A stretch of DNA of 64,000 bases from Mycobacterium sp. AT1 (lineage in GTDB: Bacteria > Actinomycetota > Actinomycetes > Mycobacteriales > Mycobacteriaceae), in contig NZ_MVOC01000050.1 in NCBI RefSeq assembly GCF_002043095.1, positions 33,512-97,511 on the forward strand. The letters are read 5' to 3'. The notes beneath the pieces are model-generated. The model was not told the origin of the DNA, searched no databases, and was given only the letters and a program-made list of their open reading frames with translations. Made by a program: the position numbers and the translations under genes. This document shows positions 44,065 to 52,494 of the stretch, one piece after another (the stretch's first letter is position 1; each line of letters starts with the position of its first letter).

Positions 44065-44715
44065 TTATTCCCGAGTCGTCGACGTCGTTACGACGACTTC
44101 GTTGCGGCGCCGGAACGGCACCGTCCACGGCGGGTCGTAGAACCAGGCTTGGGGTTCGCCGGTGGCCTCGATCCCCTCGACGCGCAAGGCGTCGAGAAGC
44201 TCCGCCGACCGGGCGGCCACCGCGGCCTGGCCCCGGTCGCCGGTGAAGCGCAGTACCGCCACCGTCTCCGCGGGCACCTCGACAAGGCGCACCCTGTCGT
44301 CGTCGGGGACGGGCAGCGTGGACATGGTCCACTTCGACGGCATGAAGAAGCGGATCACCCAGCCGTTCTCGTCGTCACCCGTGCGCGACACCGGCGCCGT
44401 CATCTCGATCTTGGTGCCACGGGCCGACGACTGGCTGACCGGCGCCGTCATGGCGATCTTCTGGGAGCCGGTGTTGCCGCCGAAGATGTAGCGGGCCACC
44501 CGCCGGAAGCCCTCGCTGCGGGCCTGTTCCTCGGGGGCCTCGACGGTCGTCTCGGCGGCGATGCGGGGACGGTACCGGCGGATCTCGAGTCCCTCGGCCA
44601 GCGGCTCGGCGTCGTATGGCGGTTCTTCGGTGCCCACTCGAATTCCGACGATCCCCAGCACGGACTCGGCAACCTGCGTGGCGGCGCTGGTGAGCTGGCT
44701 CAACATCTGCGTCAT
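44065..44715 (-). CDS. SOUL haem-binding family protein
   Basis: 216 residues. After about 30 N-terminal residues comes 'PPYDAEPLAEGLEIRRYRPRIAAETTV', then 'GFRRVARYIFGGNTGSQKIAMTAPVSQ' and 'KIEMTAPVSR', then 'VIRFFMPSKWTMSTLPVPDD'. These are characteristic of the SOUL/HBP family, which binds haem or porphyrin. The N-terminus is not a clear signal peptide. Function in bacteria is undefined. It precedes the DDN-like reductase gene. Confidence 0.92.
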   Translation of the reverse strand: MTQMLSQLTSAATQVAESVLGIVGIRVGTEEPPYDAEPLAEGLEIRRYRPRIAAETTVEAPEEQARSEGFRRVARYIFGGNTGSQKIAMTAPVSQSSARGTKIEMTAPVSRTGDDENGWVIRFFMPSKWTMSTLPVPDDDRVRLVEVPAETVAVLRFTGDRGQAAVAARSAELLDALRVEGIEATGEPQAWFYDPPWTVPFRRRNEVVVTTSTTRE

Positions 44716-44818
44716 CAGACGTTTCTACCCGGGCGGCGGGCACCGCAATCACCGACGCGCGTTTGAGAGGTGCCGGGTGTGGGGATGTGCCTGCAACCGA
44801 GCTGACAGGAGGGTGGCC

Positions 44819-44977
44819 GTGAGTTTCACCAGTGCGTTGGACAAGACCTTGGAGTTCGTCCGCCCGGCGGCGGGACTGCGCGTCGTCGCGAAGCCGCACG
44901 TTCCGCTCTTGGCGCTGATGGCGCCGTCCGACAGCGCTACTGGTCGGGCCGTTGGCGCATCGGTGACGCGGCGATGA
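44819..44977 (+). CDS. Small protein of 52 residues, translationally coupled to the next gene
   Basis: A GTG start at 44819 follows AGGAGGG at about 8 bases, the best ribosome site in the area. The protein begins 'VSFTSALDKTLEFVRPAAGLRVV' and has no recognised domain; it may form an amphipathic helix. Its stop overlaps the next ATG (ATGA). A weak SigF-like element (GTTT at 44761, 16 bases, GGGGA) lies upstream. The strong ribosome site and coupling argue that it is real. Confidence 0.55.
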   Translation: MSFTSALDKTLEFVRPAAGLRVVAKPHVPLLALMAPSDSATGRAVGASVTRR

Positions 44978-45228
44978 CGGCCGTGCCACCGGATCCCGAT
45001 CCCGTCGAGACTCCGTCCGTCGGCGGTGCCCACGGCGTGGAGCCGGGCGAGACCCCACCGGACTCCGGGTCGACGACGCAGTCGGCCAACCAGGATCCAC
45101 CGCCGCGCAGCAGGATGACGCCGACCGGAGTCGCGGCGTTGATTGCCGTCGGGGTGATCTTCGCAATCTTCTTGGTCGTCTCGGTGGTCTACCTGCTGCA
45201 GGTGGCGGGTCTCATGGATCGCTGGTGA
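44974..45228 (+). CDS. Small tail-anchored membrane protein
   Basis: 84 residues. The first 45 are rich in Pro, Asp, Glu, Ser and Thr, probably disordered. A single membrane segment, 'GVAALIAVGVIFAIFLVVSV', lies near the C-terminus, and only seven or so residues follow it. The ATG overlaps the stop of the upstream 52-residue gene. I recognise no family. It ends a few bases from the convergent GGDEF gene. Confidence 0.65.
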   Translation: MTAVPPDPDPVETPSVGGAHGVEPGETPPDSGSTTQSANQDPPPRSRMTPTGVAALIAVGVIFAIFLVVSVVYLLQVAGLMDRW

Positions 45229-45235
45229 CCATTTC

Positions 45236-46456
45236 TCACCAGGAGGCGGACCAGTCTCGGTCCCGTCGTCGCTGACGTTGCTCGGGTGGAATCGACCGGG
45301 GGCCGTGAGCGGACGGTAGAGCCTCCCAGCGGCGCGTTGTCGGGCTCCACGTCCGGCTTAGAGACGTCCGATCGTGGGGCTTGACGGGGACGCCGTGATG
45401 TCGAGTTTGGTTGCCGCCGTTGCGCTTTGCGTCGTACATCGCGGCATCGGCCGTGGCGATCACGGTGGTGATCACCGAATGGGCATCGTCGCTGGCCGAC
45501 ACCGAGCGCAGTGGCACGCAGGCGGTGCCGACACTCGCGGTGATCGGGAAGGGCAGTGCCTCGACGGCTCTGCACAGGGCTTGGCCGACCGTGATGGGGT
45601 GGGTGTCGGCGCCGTCGACGGCCACCAAGAACTCCTCGCCTCCAACCCGCCCGATGATCGACCCGCGGGGCGCGTGATCGCGCAGCGCCCGCCCGACCGC
45701 GGCGAGGGCAAGATCGCCGTGGGTGTGGCCGTGAGTGTCGTTGAGGCGCTTGAACTTGTCGAGGTCGATCATCGCGATCAGGAGGTCACCGTGGCCGTCG
45801 TCGGCGGTGGCCAGCGCGGAGGTTCGTCGATAGAACGCCCGGCGGTTGTACAGCCCGGTGAGGGGATCGCGGTCGGCCTTGAGCAGGTCGACGCCCAGGG
45901 TGTGCACGATGATCTGAACGCCGTAGGGCACGACGATGTTGCCGATCAGCACCACCCCGTAGGCGCTCACCGCGCGGACGTAGCCGTCGGTGACGACGAG
46001 CGCTGCGGCCGGTACGGCGGACACCGCAAGGACGATTCCCAGGTTCGCCACCATCAGCGCGGGTGTGTGGAAGAGCGCGATGTAACCGGAGATCGTCGCA
46101 AACGCGGTGCACCCCAGAAGGGCGGTGAGCGGATCGGTTTGGGCCAGCACCGCGCAGGCGATGCTGAAGCTGGTGGCCATCGAGAAGGCGATCGACTGGT
46201 TCTTGGTCGGGAACCGGTGCAACCAGAGCAGGGCTCCGGCCAAGCCGCCGAGACCGGCCAGCACGCATAACACGCGGTGGATCGTTCCAATTGGCGGCGC
46301 CGACCCGAGGAACATTCCTATCGGGACGATCACCAGGCATGCCATGACGGCGACGAGCACGCCGCGCGTCATCGTCGCCATGCGGCGGACGCGGAGGAAG
46401 GCACTGAGCCAGTCGAAGTGGTCTGGCTGACGCCACCACCAACGAAGTTTCTTCAC
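45236..46456 (-). CDS. Membrane GGDEF diguanylate cyclase
   Basis: 406 residues from GTG at 46456. Five to six membrane segments occupy residues about 30-190. The GGDEF domain (about 200-350) opens with 'DPLTGLYNRRAFYRR', has 'IDLDKFKRLNDTHGHTHGD' and an intact RVGGEEF near residue 272, an accepted variant of active cyclases. The last 55 residues are Arg/Ser/Pro-rich and disordered. It is the third c-di-GMP gene in the window. It lacks an EAL partner domain. Confidence 0.87.
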   Translation of the reverse strand: MKKLRWWWRQPDHFDWLSAFLRVRRMATMTRGVLVAVMACLVIVPIGMFLGSAPPIGTIHRVLCVLAGLGGLAGALLWLHRFPTKNQSIAFSMATSFSIACAVLAQTDPLTALLGCTAFATISGYIALFHTPALMVANLGIVLAVSAVPAAALVVTDGYVRAVSAYGVVLIGNIVVPYGVQIIVHTLGVDLLKADRDPLTGLYNRRAFYRRTSALATADDGHGDLLIAMIDLDKFKRLNDTHGHTHGDLALAAVGRALRDHAPRGSIIGRVGGEEFLVAVDGADTHPITVGQALCRAVEALPFPITASVGTACVPLRSVSASDDAHSVITTVIATADAAMYDAKRNGGNQTRHHGVPVKPHDRTSLSRTWSPTTRRWEALPSAHGPRSIPPEQRQRRRDRDWSASW

Positions 46457-46622
46457 GCCTAGCTACCCCCGCCCACCCGGTACTCCGGATCGCAGCAACG
46501 CTGCGCGCATTTGCCAAATCCGCGGAGAAACGGGGTCTCGGTATCGTCCGCTCGCGATTTACCCTACCTGGGACTGCCGGGCGGGCGATACACGAATATC
46601 GGCCGACCTGGGTCGCGGGGGC

Positions 46623-46772
46623 TCAGCCGGTGGGTTCCCCGGCGCCGTCGGACGACGTGTCGTCCGGCGCGGAGTCCTCGCGGCCGCCGTCAGTGTCGTC
46701 GCCCGATTCTTGCGAGTACGTCTTGCGGTGCTCGCGCGGTTCGTCCTCGTAGATTCCGCTACCTCGAGGCAT
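46623..46772 (-). CDS. Small acidic hypothetical protein
   Basis: 49 residues from ATG at 46772: 'MPRGSGIYEDEPREHRKTYS', then a tail rich in Asp, Ser, Gly and Glu, predicted disordered. The start resembles a recurrent type of tiny mycobacterial protein beginning MPRGSG-Y, which is why I call it; no function is known. It lies 71 bases after the TetR gene on the same strand. The composition alone would not prove coding. Confidence 0.55.
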   Translation of the reverse strand: MPRGSGIYEDEPREHRKTYSQESGDDTDGGREDSAPDDTSSDGAGEPTG

Positions 46773-46843
46773 GGCCGCTCCGTTCTCCGCGATGAGGTTC
46801 TCCGAGATGGAGCCTCGGGTGTGCATTCCCGGGGTGGTGTAGA

Positions 46844-47434
46844 TCAAACGGCTGGGCGGCTGGCCCCGGGGGCACCGTCGGCGAACCCTCGCAGGATCGT
46901 CTCGAGATGGCGTCGCCACAGCTCGGCGCCATGGTGGGCCGGGTCGTTGCGCTCGGAGTGGATGACGCCGCGCAGCGCCCAGACCGCGGCGGCGACGTCG
47001 TCGGGGGTGACATCTGTGCGGATGGCACCGGCGCGCTGCGCGCCGACCAGGAGTTCGGTGGACAGTCTGCGAAGGTCGTCGACGATGGGCTTGGGGGCGA
47101 GCTCGCCCCACATTGGGGCCGACAGACCCGACTTCTCGGCGAGCTCGACGCCCACGGTCCGAAGGAACGCTTCGAGCCCAGTCTCTGGCGGGCCGCCTGC
47201 GGCGGTCGTGGCGACGTCGACCAAGCGGCCGAAGAATCCGCTGAGCACCTCGTGGACGAGGGCGTCCTTGTTGGCGAATCGTCGGTAGAGCGTCGCGGGT
47301 CCGACGCCGGCGGCCTTGGCGACGTCGTCGAGCGTCGCGCTGGGCCCATGTTCGGCGAACACCGCCTCGGCTGCGCTGATCAGCCGTGCGCGGTTGTCGG
47401 CGGCGTCTCGGCGCACTGCGGTCCACCCCCTCAC
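46844..47434 (-). CDS. TetR-family repressor of the adjacent SDR gene
   Basis: 196 residues from GTG at 47434. The helix-turn-helix is 'TLDDVAKAAGVGPATLYRRFANKDALVHEVL' at about residues 33-65. The C-terminal domain is of the common TetR type with 'DVAAAVWALRGVIHSE'. The frame is open further upstream but would cross the operator. It is divergent from an SDR gene, and a perfect palindrome lies between them, so it should repress both genes. The inducer is unknown. Confidence 0.88.
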   Translation of the reverse strand: MRGWTAVRRDAADNRARLISAAEAVFAEHGPSATLDDVAKAAGVGPATLYRRFANKDALVHEVLSGFFGRLVDVATTAAGGPPETGLEAFLRTVGVELAEKSGLSAPMWGELAPKPIVDDLRRLSTELLVGAQRAGAIRTDVTPDDVAAAVWALRGVIHSERNDPAHHGAELWRRHLETILRGFADGAPGASRPAV

Positions 47435-47475
47435 TCGTCCGGCGGGAAGCAAATCTAGCGCCGATGCGTTCCGGA

Positions 47476-47500
47476 TATGTGATAGTCCAACTATCACATA
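47476..47500. promoter_or_regulatory. Perfect TetR operator between divergent genes
   Basis: Arms TATGTGATAGT (47476-47486) and ACTATCACATA (47490-47500) flank CCA. It is centred between TetR (start 47434) and SDR (start 47527). The arms contain -10-like TA-rich sequences for both directions, so binding should shut both promoters. Confidence 0.85.
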
Positions 47501-47526
47501 GCTGGTCGACGGCGAGGAGGAAGAAC

Positions 47527-48381
47527 ATGAGCAAGGTCTGGTTCATCACGGGATCGTCGCGAGGCTTCGGCCGCGAACTCGTCAGGGCCGCGCTCGAGGC
47601 CGGGGACAGCGTCGCGGCAACCGCCCGTCGGCCCGAGCAACTTGCAGAACTCGTCGAGACCTACGGGCAGCGCGTCCTGCCGTTGGCGCTCGACGTCACC
47701 GACCCGGCGCAAGCCACCTCGGCGCTGGCGGAAGCCCAGGATCGGTTCGGGCGCGTCGACGTCGTGGTCAACAACGCCGGATACGCCAACGTCGCGCCCA
47801 TCGAAACGGGAGACGAGGCTGACTTTCGCGCCCAATTCGAGACCAACTTCTGGGGCGTCTACCACGTCTCGAAGGCGGCGATCCCCGTTCTCCGCGAGCA
47901 AGGCGGAGGACTGATCGTGCAGTTCTCGTCGATGGGCGGTCGGGTCGGCGGGTCCGCAGGAATCGCGTCCTACCAGGCCGCGAAGTTCGCGCTCGACGGC
48001 TTCTCCCGCGTGCTGCAGGCCGAGACGGCGCCGTTCGGCATCAGGGTCCTCGTCGTCGAACCCAGCGGTTTCGCCACCGACTGGGCGGGCTCGTCGATGG
48101 CGATAGCCGACATTCCCGAGCGCTACGCCGACACCGTCGGAAGGATGAACGCCGTCCGCGAGAGCGACGCCGTGTCCGCGGGCGATCCAGCGCGCGCGGC
48201 ACAGATCCTGGTGCGGCTGTCACGGCGCACGGACTTGCCGTACCACCTGCCGCTCGGCGTGAACGCCGTCGAGGGCTCGATCCGGCAGGACGAACTGCTG
48301 CTGGAGACCGACCGGAAGTGGGCCGCGGTCGGCAGATCCGCCGACTTCGCCGAGCCGTACCCCGTCCACCTACCCGGTTGA
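47527..48381 (+). CDS. SDR-family oxidoreductase
   Basis: 284 residues, ATG at 47527 with GAGGAGGA upstream. Classical SDR features are present: 'ITGSSRGFGRELVRAAL', 'DVTDPAQATSALAEA', 'VVVNNAGYANVAPIE', catalytic serine in 'FSSMGGRVG' and the YxxxK in 'SYQAAKFALDGFS'. It is a two-domain-length SDR with about 40 extra C-terminal residues. Controlled with the divergent TetR through the shared palindrome. Its substrate is not evident. Confidence 0.9.
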   Translation: MSKVWFITGSSRGFGRELVRAALEAGDSVAATARRPEQLAELVETYGQRVLPLALDVTDPAQATSALAEAQDRFGRVDVVVNNAGYANVAPIETGDEADFRAQFETNFWGVYHVSKAAIPVLREQGGGLIVQFSSMGGRVGGSAGIASYQAAKFALDGFSRVLQAETAPFGIRVLVVEPSGFATDWAGSSMAIADIPERYADTVGRMNAVRESDAVSAGDPARAAQILVRLSRRTDLPYHLPLGVNAVEGSIRQDELLLETDRKWAAVGRSADFAEPYPVHLPG

Positions 48382-48390
48382 CCGACGCGC

Positions 48391-49059
48391 CTATGGCCCG
48401 CCCTTCCAGTGCTCGATGCGGTTGTGGTCGGGGGTGAAGCCGTGTTTCACGCCCCACAGCACGGCCTTGGTCCGGCTGTCGACGTCGATCTTGCGGTAGA
48501 TGGTGCGAATGTAGGACTTGACGGTGTTGGGGCTCAGATAGGTCAGGGCCGCCACCTCGGCGTTGCTCTTGCCCTGCGTGATGAGCGCCAGGATCTCCGA
48601 CTCCCGGTCGCTCAACCCCTCGCCGCGGCCCGGCCAGTCCAGCCCGACCGCGGTCCTCGTCCGCGCAGGCGCGTCGCTGACGACCAGCTCGCCGGCGTGG
48701 ACGGCCTCGAGCGCGGCGACGAGATCCCGCGCCGGAAGTGTCTTGGACAGGTACCCGTGCGCCCCGTGCCGTTTGGCGCTCTCGATCAGATCGGGATGAA
48801 AGTTCCACGTGTACACCACGACTCGGCGAGCGTGGGGATTCGCGACGAGGACGCCGATCTCGTGGTGGTCGGACTCCGGCTGGGCGAACGAGTCGTAGAG
48901 GACGACGTCGACGTCGTCGCTGACGCCCATCGTGGCGTCGAGCTCGGCCACGACGATCCGGTCGCGGTAGTTGTCGAACATGTTGGCAACGCCCATCACC
49001 ACCACGTCGTAGTCGTCGACCAGCGCAACGGTGATCGGACGCTTCGCAGATGACGACAC
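48391..49059 (-). CDS. NarL/LuxR-type response regulator
   Basis: 222 residues. The receiver-like domain (1-118) has acidic D-D-Y near residue 15, the probable phospho-acceptor in 'VVLYDSFAQ' and the lysine in 'GYLSKTLPA'. The LuxR helix-turn-helix (about 150-215) includes 'LSDRESEILALITQGKSNAEVAALTYLSPNTVKSYIRTIYRKI'. No histidine kinase gene is adjacent, so it is an orphan. Start is GTG at 49059. Convergent with the SDR gene, nine bases apart. Confidence 0.9.
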   Translation of the reverse strand: MSSSAKRPITVALVDDYDVVVMGVANMFDNYRDRIVVAELDATMGVSDDVDVVLYDSFAQPESDHHEIGVLVANPHARRVVVYTWNFHPDLIESAKRHGAHGYLSKTLPARDLVAALEAVHAGELVVSDAPARTRTAVGLDWPGRGEGLSDRESEILALITQGKSNAEVAALTYLSPNTVKSYIRTIYRKIDVDSRTKAVLWGVKHGFTPDHNRIEHWKGGP

Positions 49060-49175
49060 GCAAGCGACATTACCGCCCTAGGGGTGTATCCGGACCACCC
49101 CAAAGGGTCTTTCCTGGAGAGCGCCCCGCCACGGGAATGCGTTGCCGCTCAATCGAAGCTGGTCCGTCGCGACGG

Positions 49176-49199
49176 GTGTAGCACCGGCAGCGCCGGGTA
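49176..49199 (+). promoter_or_regulatory. SigF-like promoter of the VOC gene
   Basis: GTGT (49176-49179), 15 bases, GGGTA (49195-49199) matches the SigF consensus except for one base in the -35. The predicted start is near 49207, about 35 bases before the ATG at 49242. Confidence 0.4.
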
Positions 49200-49241
49200 A
49201 GGAAGCTGATGGTTCAACGGGAATCATCGAGCGGAGGAATC

Positions 49242-49598
49242 ATGGCTAGTGGCGTTGCGACGGTGTGGATGCCCGTCGAAGACATGAGTCGGGCAGTGAA
49301 GTTCTACGGCGAGACCCTCGGTCTGAAGGTCAAGAGCGAGGGCGACGACTGGTCCGAGCTCGACGCCAACGGGGTGTCGATCGGACTCAACGCCCGCGAG
49401 GAAACTCACGGGGAGCACACCGGCGGGGCAGTGCTCACGCTGCAGCCCGACGGCACCCTCTACGACGAGCTGGTCCGCCTCACCGACGCGGGTGTGACGT
49501 TCGTCGGCGAAGTCAGTGAGCATCCGTGGGGCCGGATCGCGGCGTTCAAGGACTCCGAGGGCAACGACCTTCAGCTGTTCGAGCCGCCGTCGGAGTAA
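49242..49598 (+). CDS. VOC (glyoxalase/bleomycin resistance) family protein
   Basis: 118 residues; the ATG at 49242 has GCGGAGGA upstream. Beta-alpha-beta modules are seen in 'VATVWMPVEDMSRAVKFYGETLGL' and 'GVTFVGEVSEHPWGRIAAFKDSEGNDLQLFEPP'. The latter is the metal-ligand-bearing end of VOC enzymes. The small single-domain size suggests a dimer. No substrate can be assigned. A stem-loop terminator follows. Confidence 0.88.
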   Translation: MASGVATVWMPVEDMSRAVKFYGETLGLKVKSEGDDWSELDANGVSIGLNAREETHGEHTGGAVLTLQPDGTLYDELVRLTDAGVTFVGEVSEHPWGRIAAFKDSEGNDLQLFEPPSE

Positions 49599-49617
49599 TC
49601 GTCTAGAAGTCTCCAGG

Positions 49618-49648
49618 AGCCCCAGTCCCGCACAACGGGATTGGGGCT
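49618..49648. terminator. Stem-loop terminator between convergent genes
   Basis: AGCCCCAGTCCCG (49618-49630) pairs with 49636-49648 with a single G-U, across a 5-base loop. It serves the VOC gene and the convergent flavoprotein gene ending at 49666. Confidence 0.82.
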
Positions 49649-49665
49649 TCTCGACGACGCGCGCG

Positions 49666-50883
49666 TCAGAGCCGCCCGCGGAGAAGCAGGTTCCAGTAGA
49701 TCTGCGGCAGGCCGTAACGGTCGAACGCCCACGCCGAGCGGCGCGGTTTCACCGGATCCATCAACCGGGGCAGCGGCGAGGCCAGCGTGCCGGTGCGGGT
49801 GAACTCACCGGGGATGAGGTGATGCGCGTCGGTGGCGATGGGCGCCACGGTGTAGCCGTCGTAGTCGGCGGCCGTGGCGGCACCGCCACGTGCGGCCACC
49901 ACGTTGTCGACCAGGATCGCGATCTGGCGCCTCAGCGCACCCCCTGACGGGTCGGTTGCGACGGTTGCCCCGTCCCCGGCCGCCCACACGTTGGCATGGG
50001 TCCGGTGTCGGAACGTCCTTGGGTCGACGTCGACGAGGCCGACACCCTCGTCGGTCGCCATTCCAGAGTCGACCAGCCACTGCGGTCCCCGGAACGGCGG
50101 CACCAGGTGCAGCAGGTCGTATGAGAGTGGGCGCACGGTGCCGTCTCGCCGATCGGTTGCGGTGATGTGGTGTTCGTCGGGGAACAGCCCGGTGACGGCG
50201 GTGTCGTACAGCACCCGAACCCCAAGCTCACGCAGCTCGTGGCGGATCTTGACGTCGAGATCCGGTGCGTCCAAGATCTTCGGCCGGTCGACCAACAGCG
50301 TGATCTCGACCCCCGGCAGACGGCCGGTGCGCTTCCAGTGGGCTGCGGCGAGGAACAGCGGTTTGACGGTGGTCCCCGTGCAACTCACCGGTGGACGGGG
50401 CACGGTGAATATCGCGTGACCACCAGCGGGCATGCGCCGCACCAGGTTCCACGTCTTCTCGGCCGCGTCCAGATAGTTGCTGGTGACGGCTGGGGAGTCC
50501 ATGGCCGCGGCGATGCCGGGTAGCGCGTCGGTGTCGGGAATCAGGCCGGTCGCCAGGACGAGGTCTCGGTATCGGAGGCTGCGCCCGGATGCACACCGCA
50601 CGACGCGTTCGACCGCGTCGACGGCGACCGCGTGATCGCGAACCCACGTACAGCCCTTCGGCGTCACCGAGCGTTGCGTACGTTCGGCGCTGCGCATGGT
50701 GGCCTGGCCGCCTCCGACGTAGGACAGCAGCGGCCGGTAGGTGTGCACGGACTGCGGTTCCACCACCGTGACGTCGGTGATGCCCCGCCGGAGCAGTCGC
50801 GCGGCGGCGCTGATCCCGGCGTTGCCGCCGCCGATGACGACGACGTCGGCGGCTTCGTCGACGTCGGGGTGCAGGGTGGCCAT
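49666..50883 (-). CDS. Sulfide:quinone oxidoreductase-like flavoprotein
   Basis: 405 residues. FAD motif 'VVVIGGGNAGISAAARLLRRG' near residue 14; 'HTYRPLLSYVGGGQ' and the cysteine-bearing 'PRPPVSCTGTTVKPLFLAA' (near residue 165) resemble the sulfide:quinone reductase active site; 'ANVWAAGDGATVATDPSGG' is the second FAD contact. C-terminal 'KPRRSAWAFDRYGLPQIYWNLLL' could be membrane-associating. Of the three SQR cysteines only one or two are evident, so true sulfide oxidation is uncertain; it could be another quinone-linked type. Confidence 0.82.
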   Translation of the reverse strand: MATLHPDVDEAADVVVIGGGNAGISAAARLLRRGITDVTVVEPQSVHTYRPLLSYVGGGQATMRSAERTQRSVTPKGCTWVRDHAVAVDAVERVVRCASGRSLRYRDLVLATGLIPDTDALPGIAAAMDSPAVTSNYLDAAEKTWNLVRRMPAGGHAIFTVPRPPVSCTGTTVKPLFLAAAHWKRTGRLPGVEITLLVDRPKILDAPDLDVKIRHELRELGVRVLYDTAVTGLFPDEHHITATDRRDGTVRPLSYDLLHLVPPFRGPQWLVDSGMATDEGVGLVDVDPRTFRHRTHANVWAAGDGATVATDPSGGALRRQIAILVDNVVAARGGAATAADYDGYTVAPIATDAHHLIPGEFTRTGTLASPLPRLMDPVKPRRSAWAFDRYGLPQIYWNLLLRGRL

Positions 50884-51025
50884 CGAGATGTCTTACCCGC
50901 AAACTCCTCGAACTAACGCGCGTCCGGTTGGCGCACCCGAGGATTGGTCCGTGATCCGATGATTGAACGCCGCGGGACGGGGCATGTTGCGAACACCGCC
51001 CCCAAAGATGCGACGGAGCACCACA

Positions 51026-51730
51026 GTGAGCACGATTTTCACCGATGAACTGATCGACCGATCCCCAATCCACGTGCCGGCCGGTGTGTATCCGCCGCAG
51101 GAGGACTCGGCTCTTCTCGTCGACGCGTTGCGTACGTCCGGCCGAGCCGCCGGAAGTCGTGTCGCAGACCTGTGTTCGGGCAGCGGCGTCGTCGCGTTGG
51201 CCGCCGCGGAGCAGGGTGCCGCATCGGTTGCCGCGTTCGAGATGAGCCCCGTAGCGGTGTCGTGCGCCAGGAGCAACGCTGCCTCCAGCGGCCTCGACGT
51301 GAAGGTGCACCGCGGATCCTGGACTCGGGCAGTCGAATTCGAGGCATTCGACGTCGTGACGTGCAACCCGCCCTACGTACCGTTCGACGACGGTGCCGAC
51401 GACGTAGTGGTGCCCGATGAAGCGGGCCCGGCGACGGCGTGGAACGCGGGACGCGACGGTCGCAGGATCCTGGACCCGCTGTGCGAGCGCGCCCCCGAGA
51501 TGTTGGTCGACGGCGGAACGATCTTCATCGTCCACTCGGAGTTTGCCGACGTCGACCGCACGGTCGACGGGTTGCGTGCGGCAGGGTTACGGGCCCAGGT
51601 GGTTGCGCAACGCTGGATTCCGTTTGGTCCGGTGCTGACCGCCCGGGCGCAGTGGCTGGAACGCATCGGGCTTCTCGAGGTGGGCAGACGGCGGGAACGG
51701 CTGGCCGTGATCAGGGGCGACCGGTCCTGA
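51026..51730 (+). CDS. Class I methyltransferase (HemK/PrmC-like)
   Basis: 234 residues from GTG at 51026 with ACGGAGC about 8 bases upstream; the frame is open earlier. The SAM-binding motif reads 'VADLCSGSGVVALAAAEQG', followed by 'FDVVTCNPPYVPF' with the N-P-P-Y typical of N-methyltransferases acting on glutamine or adenine. It lacks the N-terminal helical domain of PrmC, so it resembles the shorter HemK2 type. Its substrate is unknown. Divergent from the SQR-like gene. Confidence 0.85.
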   Translation: MSTIFTDELIDRSPIHVPAGVYPPQEDSALLVDALRTSGRAAGSRVADLCSGSGVVALAAAEQGAASVAAFEMSPVAVSCARSNAASSGLDVKVHRGSWTRAVEFEAFDVVTCNPPYVPFDDGADDVVVPDEAGPATAWNAGRDGRRILDPLCERAPEMLVDGGTIFIVHSEFADVDRTVDGLRAAGLRAQVVAQRWIPFGPVLTARAQWLERIGLLEVGRRRERLAVIRGDRS

Positions 51731-51762
51731 ATCACGCTGTCTAGAGCCGCTTTACGAAGCGA

Positions 51763-52494
51763 CTACTTGCCGCTGTCGATGACGCGCTGCGCGACGTCGG
51801 TCAGCTTGACGTTGCTCTCCTGGCTGAGCTGACGCATCATGTTGAAGGCGCGCACGGCGTCGACGTTGAACCGCTCCATGATGATGCCCTTGGCCTGACC
51901 GATGCGGTCTCGACTCAGCAGGGCGGCGTTGAGCTGGCTCTGCGTCTGCGTCGCGACGATGGCTGCGGCGGCATGGGCAGCCAGGATGCTGCCCACCGTT
52001 TCGGCGTTGGAATCCCACGCCGTCGGCTCGAATCCGAACAGGTTGAGCGCTCCTGCGGTGCGCTCTGCGGTGTACAGCTTGAACGACAACCCGCTGAGCA
52101 CGCCGATCTCCACCACGGCCGGCGAGTATTGCGGCCACCGGGTCTCCAGCCGAAAGTCGTCGGTGCGGACGACGGTGTCGGCGAGGGCGGCTTGAACACA
52201 CGGCCCCTCCTGAAACGTCACCTGGAGGATGTCGAGTTGGTGGGGCAGCTCAGAAGTGGTGGCGATCGAGCGGAACTTCCCGCCCCGTTCCAGTAACAAG
52301 ATCCCTGCGGTGTCAACCCCTGGAATGAGGTCTACGGCGGCCGCGGTGACTTCGTCGAGAATCGTGTCCAAGCTGGGCTTGGGCACCAGATTCCTCGACA
52401 TCTCGGCCATACGCATGGCGAGGTCGTGATTCGTCGGTTGGGACACACAGCGGTATGCCCCCACCTCGAACACGTCAAACGGAACCGAGGTCAA
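51763..52494 (-). CDS. GAF-ANTAR domain regulator (RNA antiterminator type)
   Basis: 243 residues if the TTG at 52494 is used; GTG codons at 52473 or 52446 are also possible. A GAF domain covers about residues 40-165 ('GVDTAGILLLERGGKFRSIA'). The C-terminal ANTAR domain (about 180-240) shows 'ALLSRDRIGQAKGIIMERFNVDAVRAFNMMRQLSQESNVKLTDVA'. ANTAR proteins bind tandem hairpins in mRNA leaders to prevent termination. It is the last gene of the glycosyltransferase operon, its start overlapping the previous gene by up to 20 bases. Confidence 0.88.
   Translation of the reverse strand: MTSVPFDVFEVGAYRCVSQPTNHDLAMRMAEMSRNLVPKPSLDTILDEVTAAAVDLIPGVDTAGILLLERGGKFRSIATTSELPHQLDILQVTFQEGPCVQAALADTVVRTDDFRLETRWPQYSPAVVEIGVLSGLSFKLYTAERTAGALNLFGFEPTAWDSNAETVGSILAAHAAAAIVATQTQSQLNAALLSRDRIGQAKGIIMERFNVDAVRAFNMMRQLSQESNVKLTDVAQRVIDSGK

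Noticed and set aside
44749..45033. 94-codon minus-strand frame across the coupled micro-genes
   Set aside because: No ribosome site and Arg/Ser/Thr-biased noise; the plus strand has a strong ribosome site and a coupled ATGA junction.
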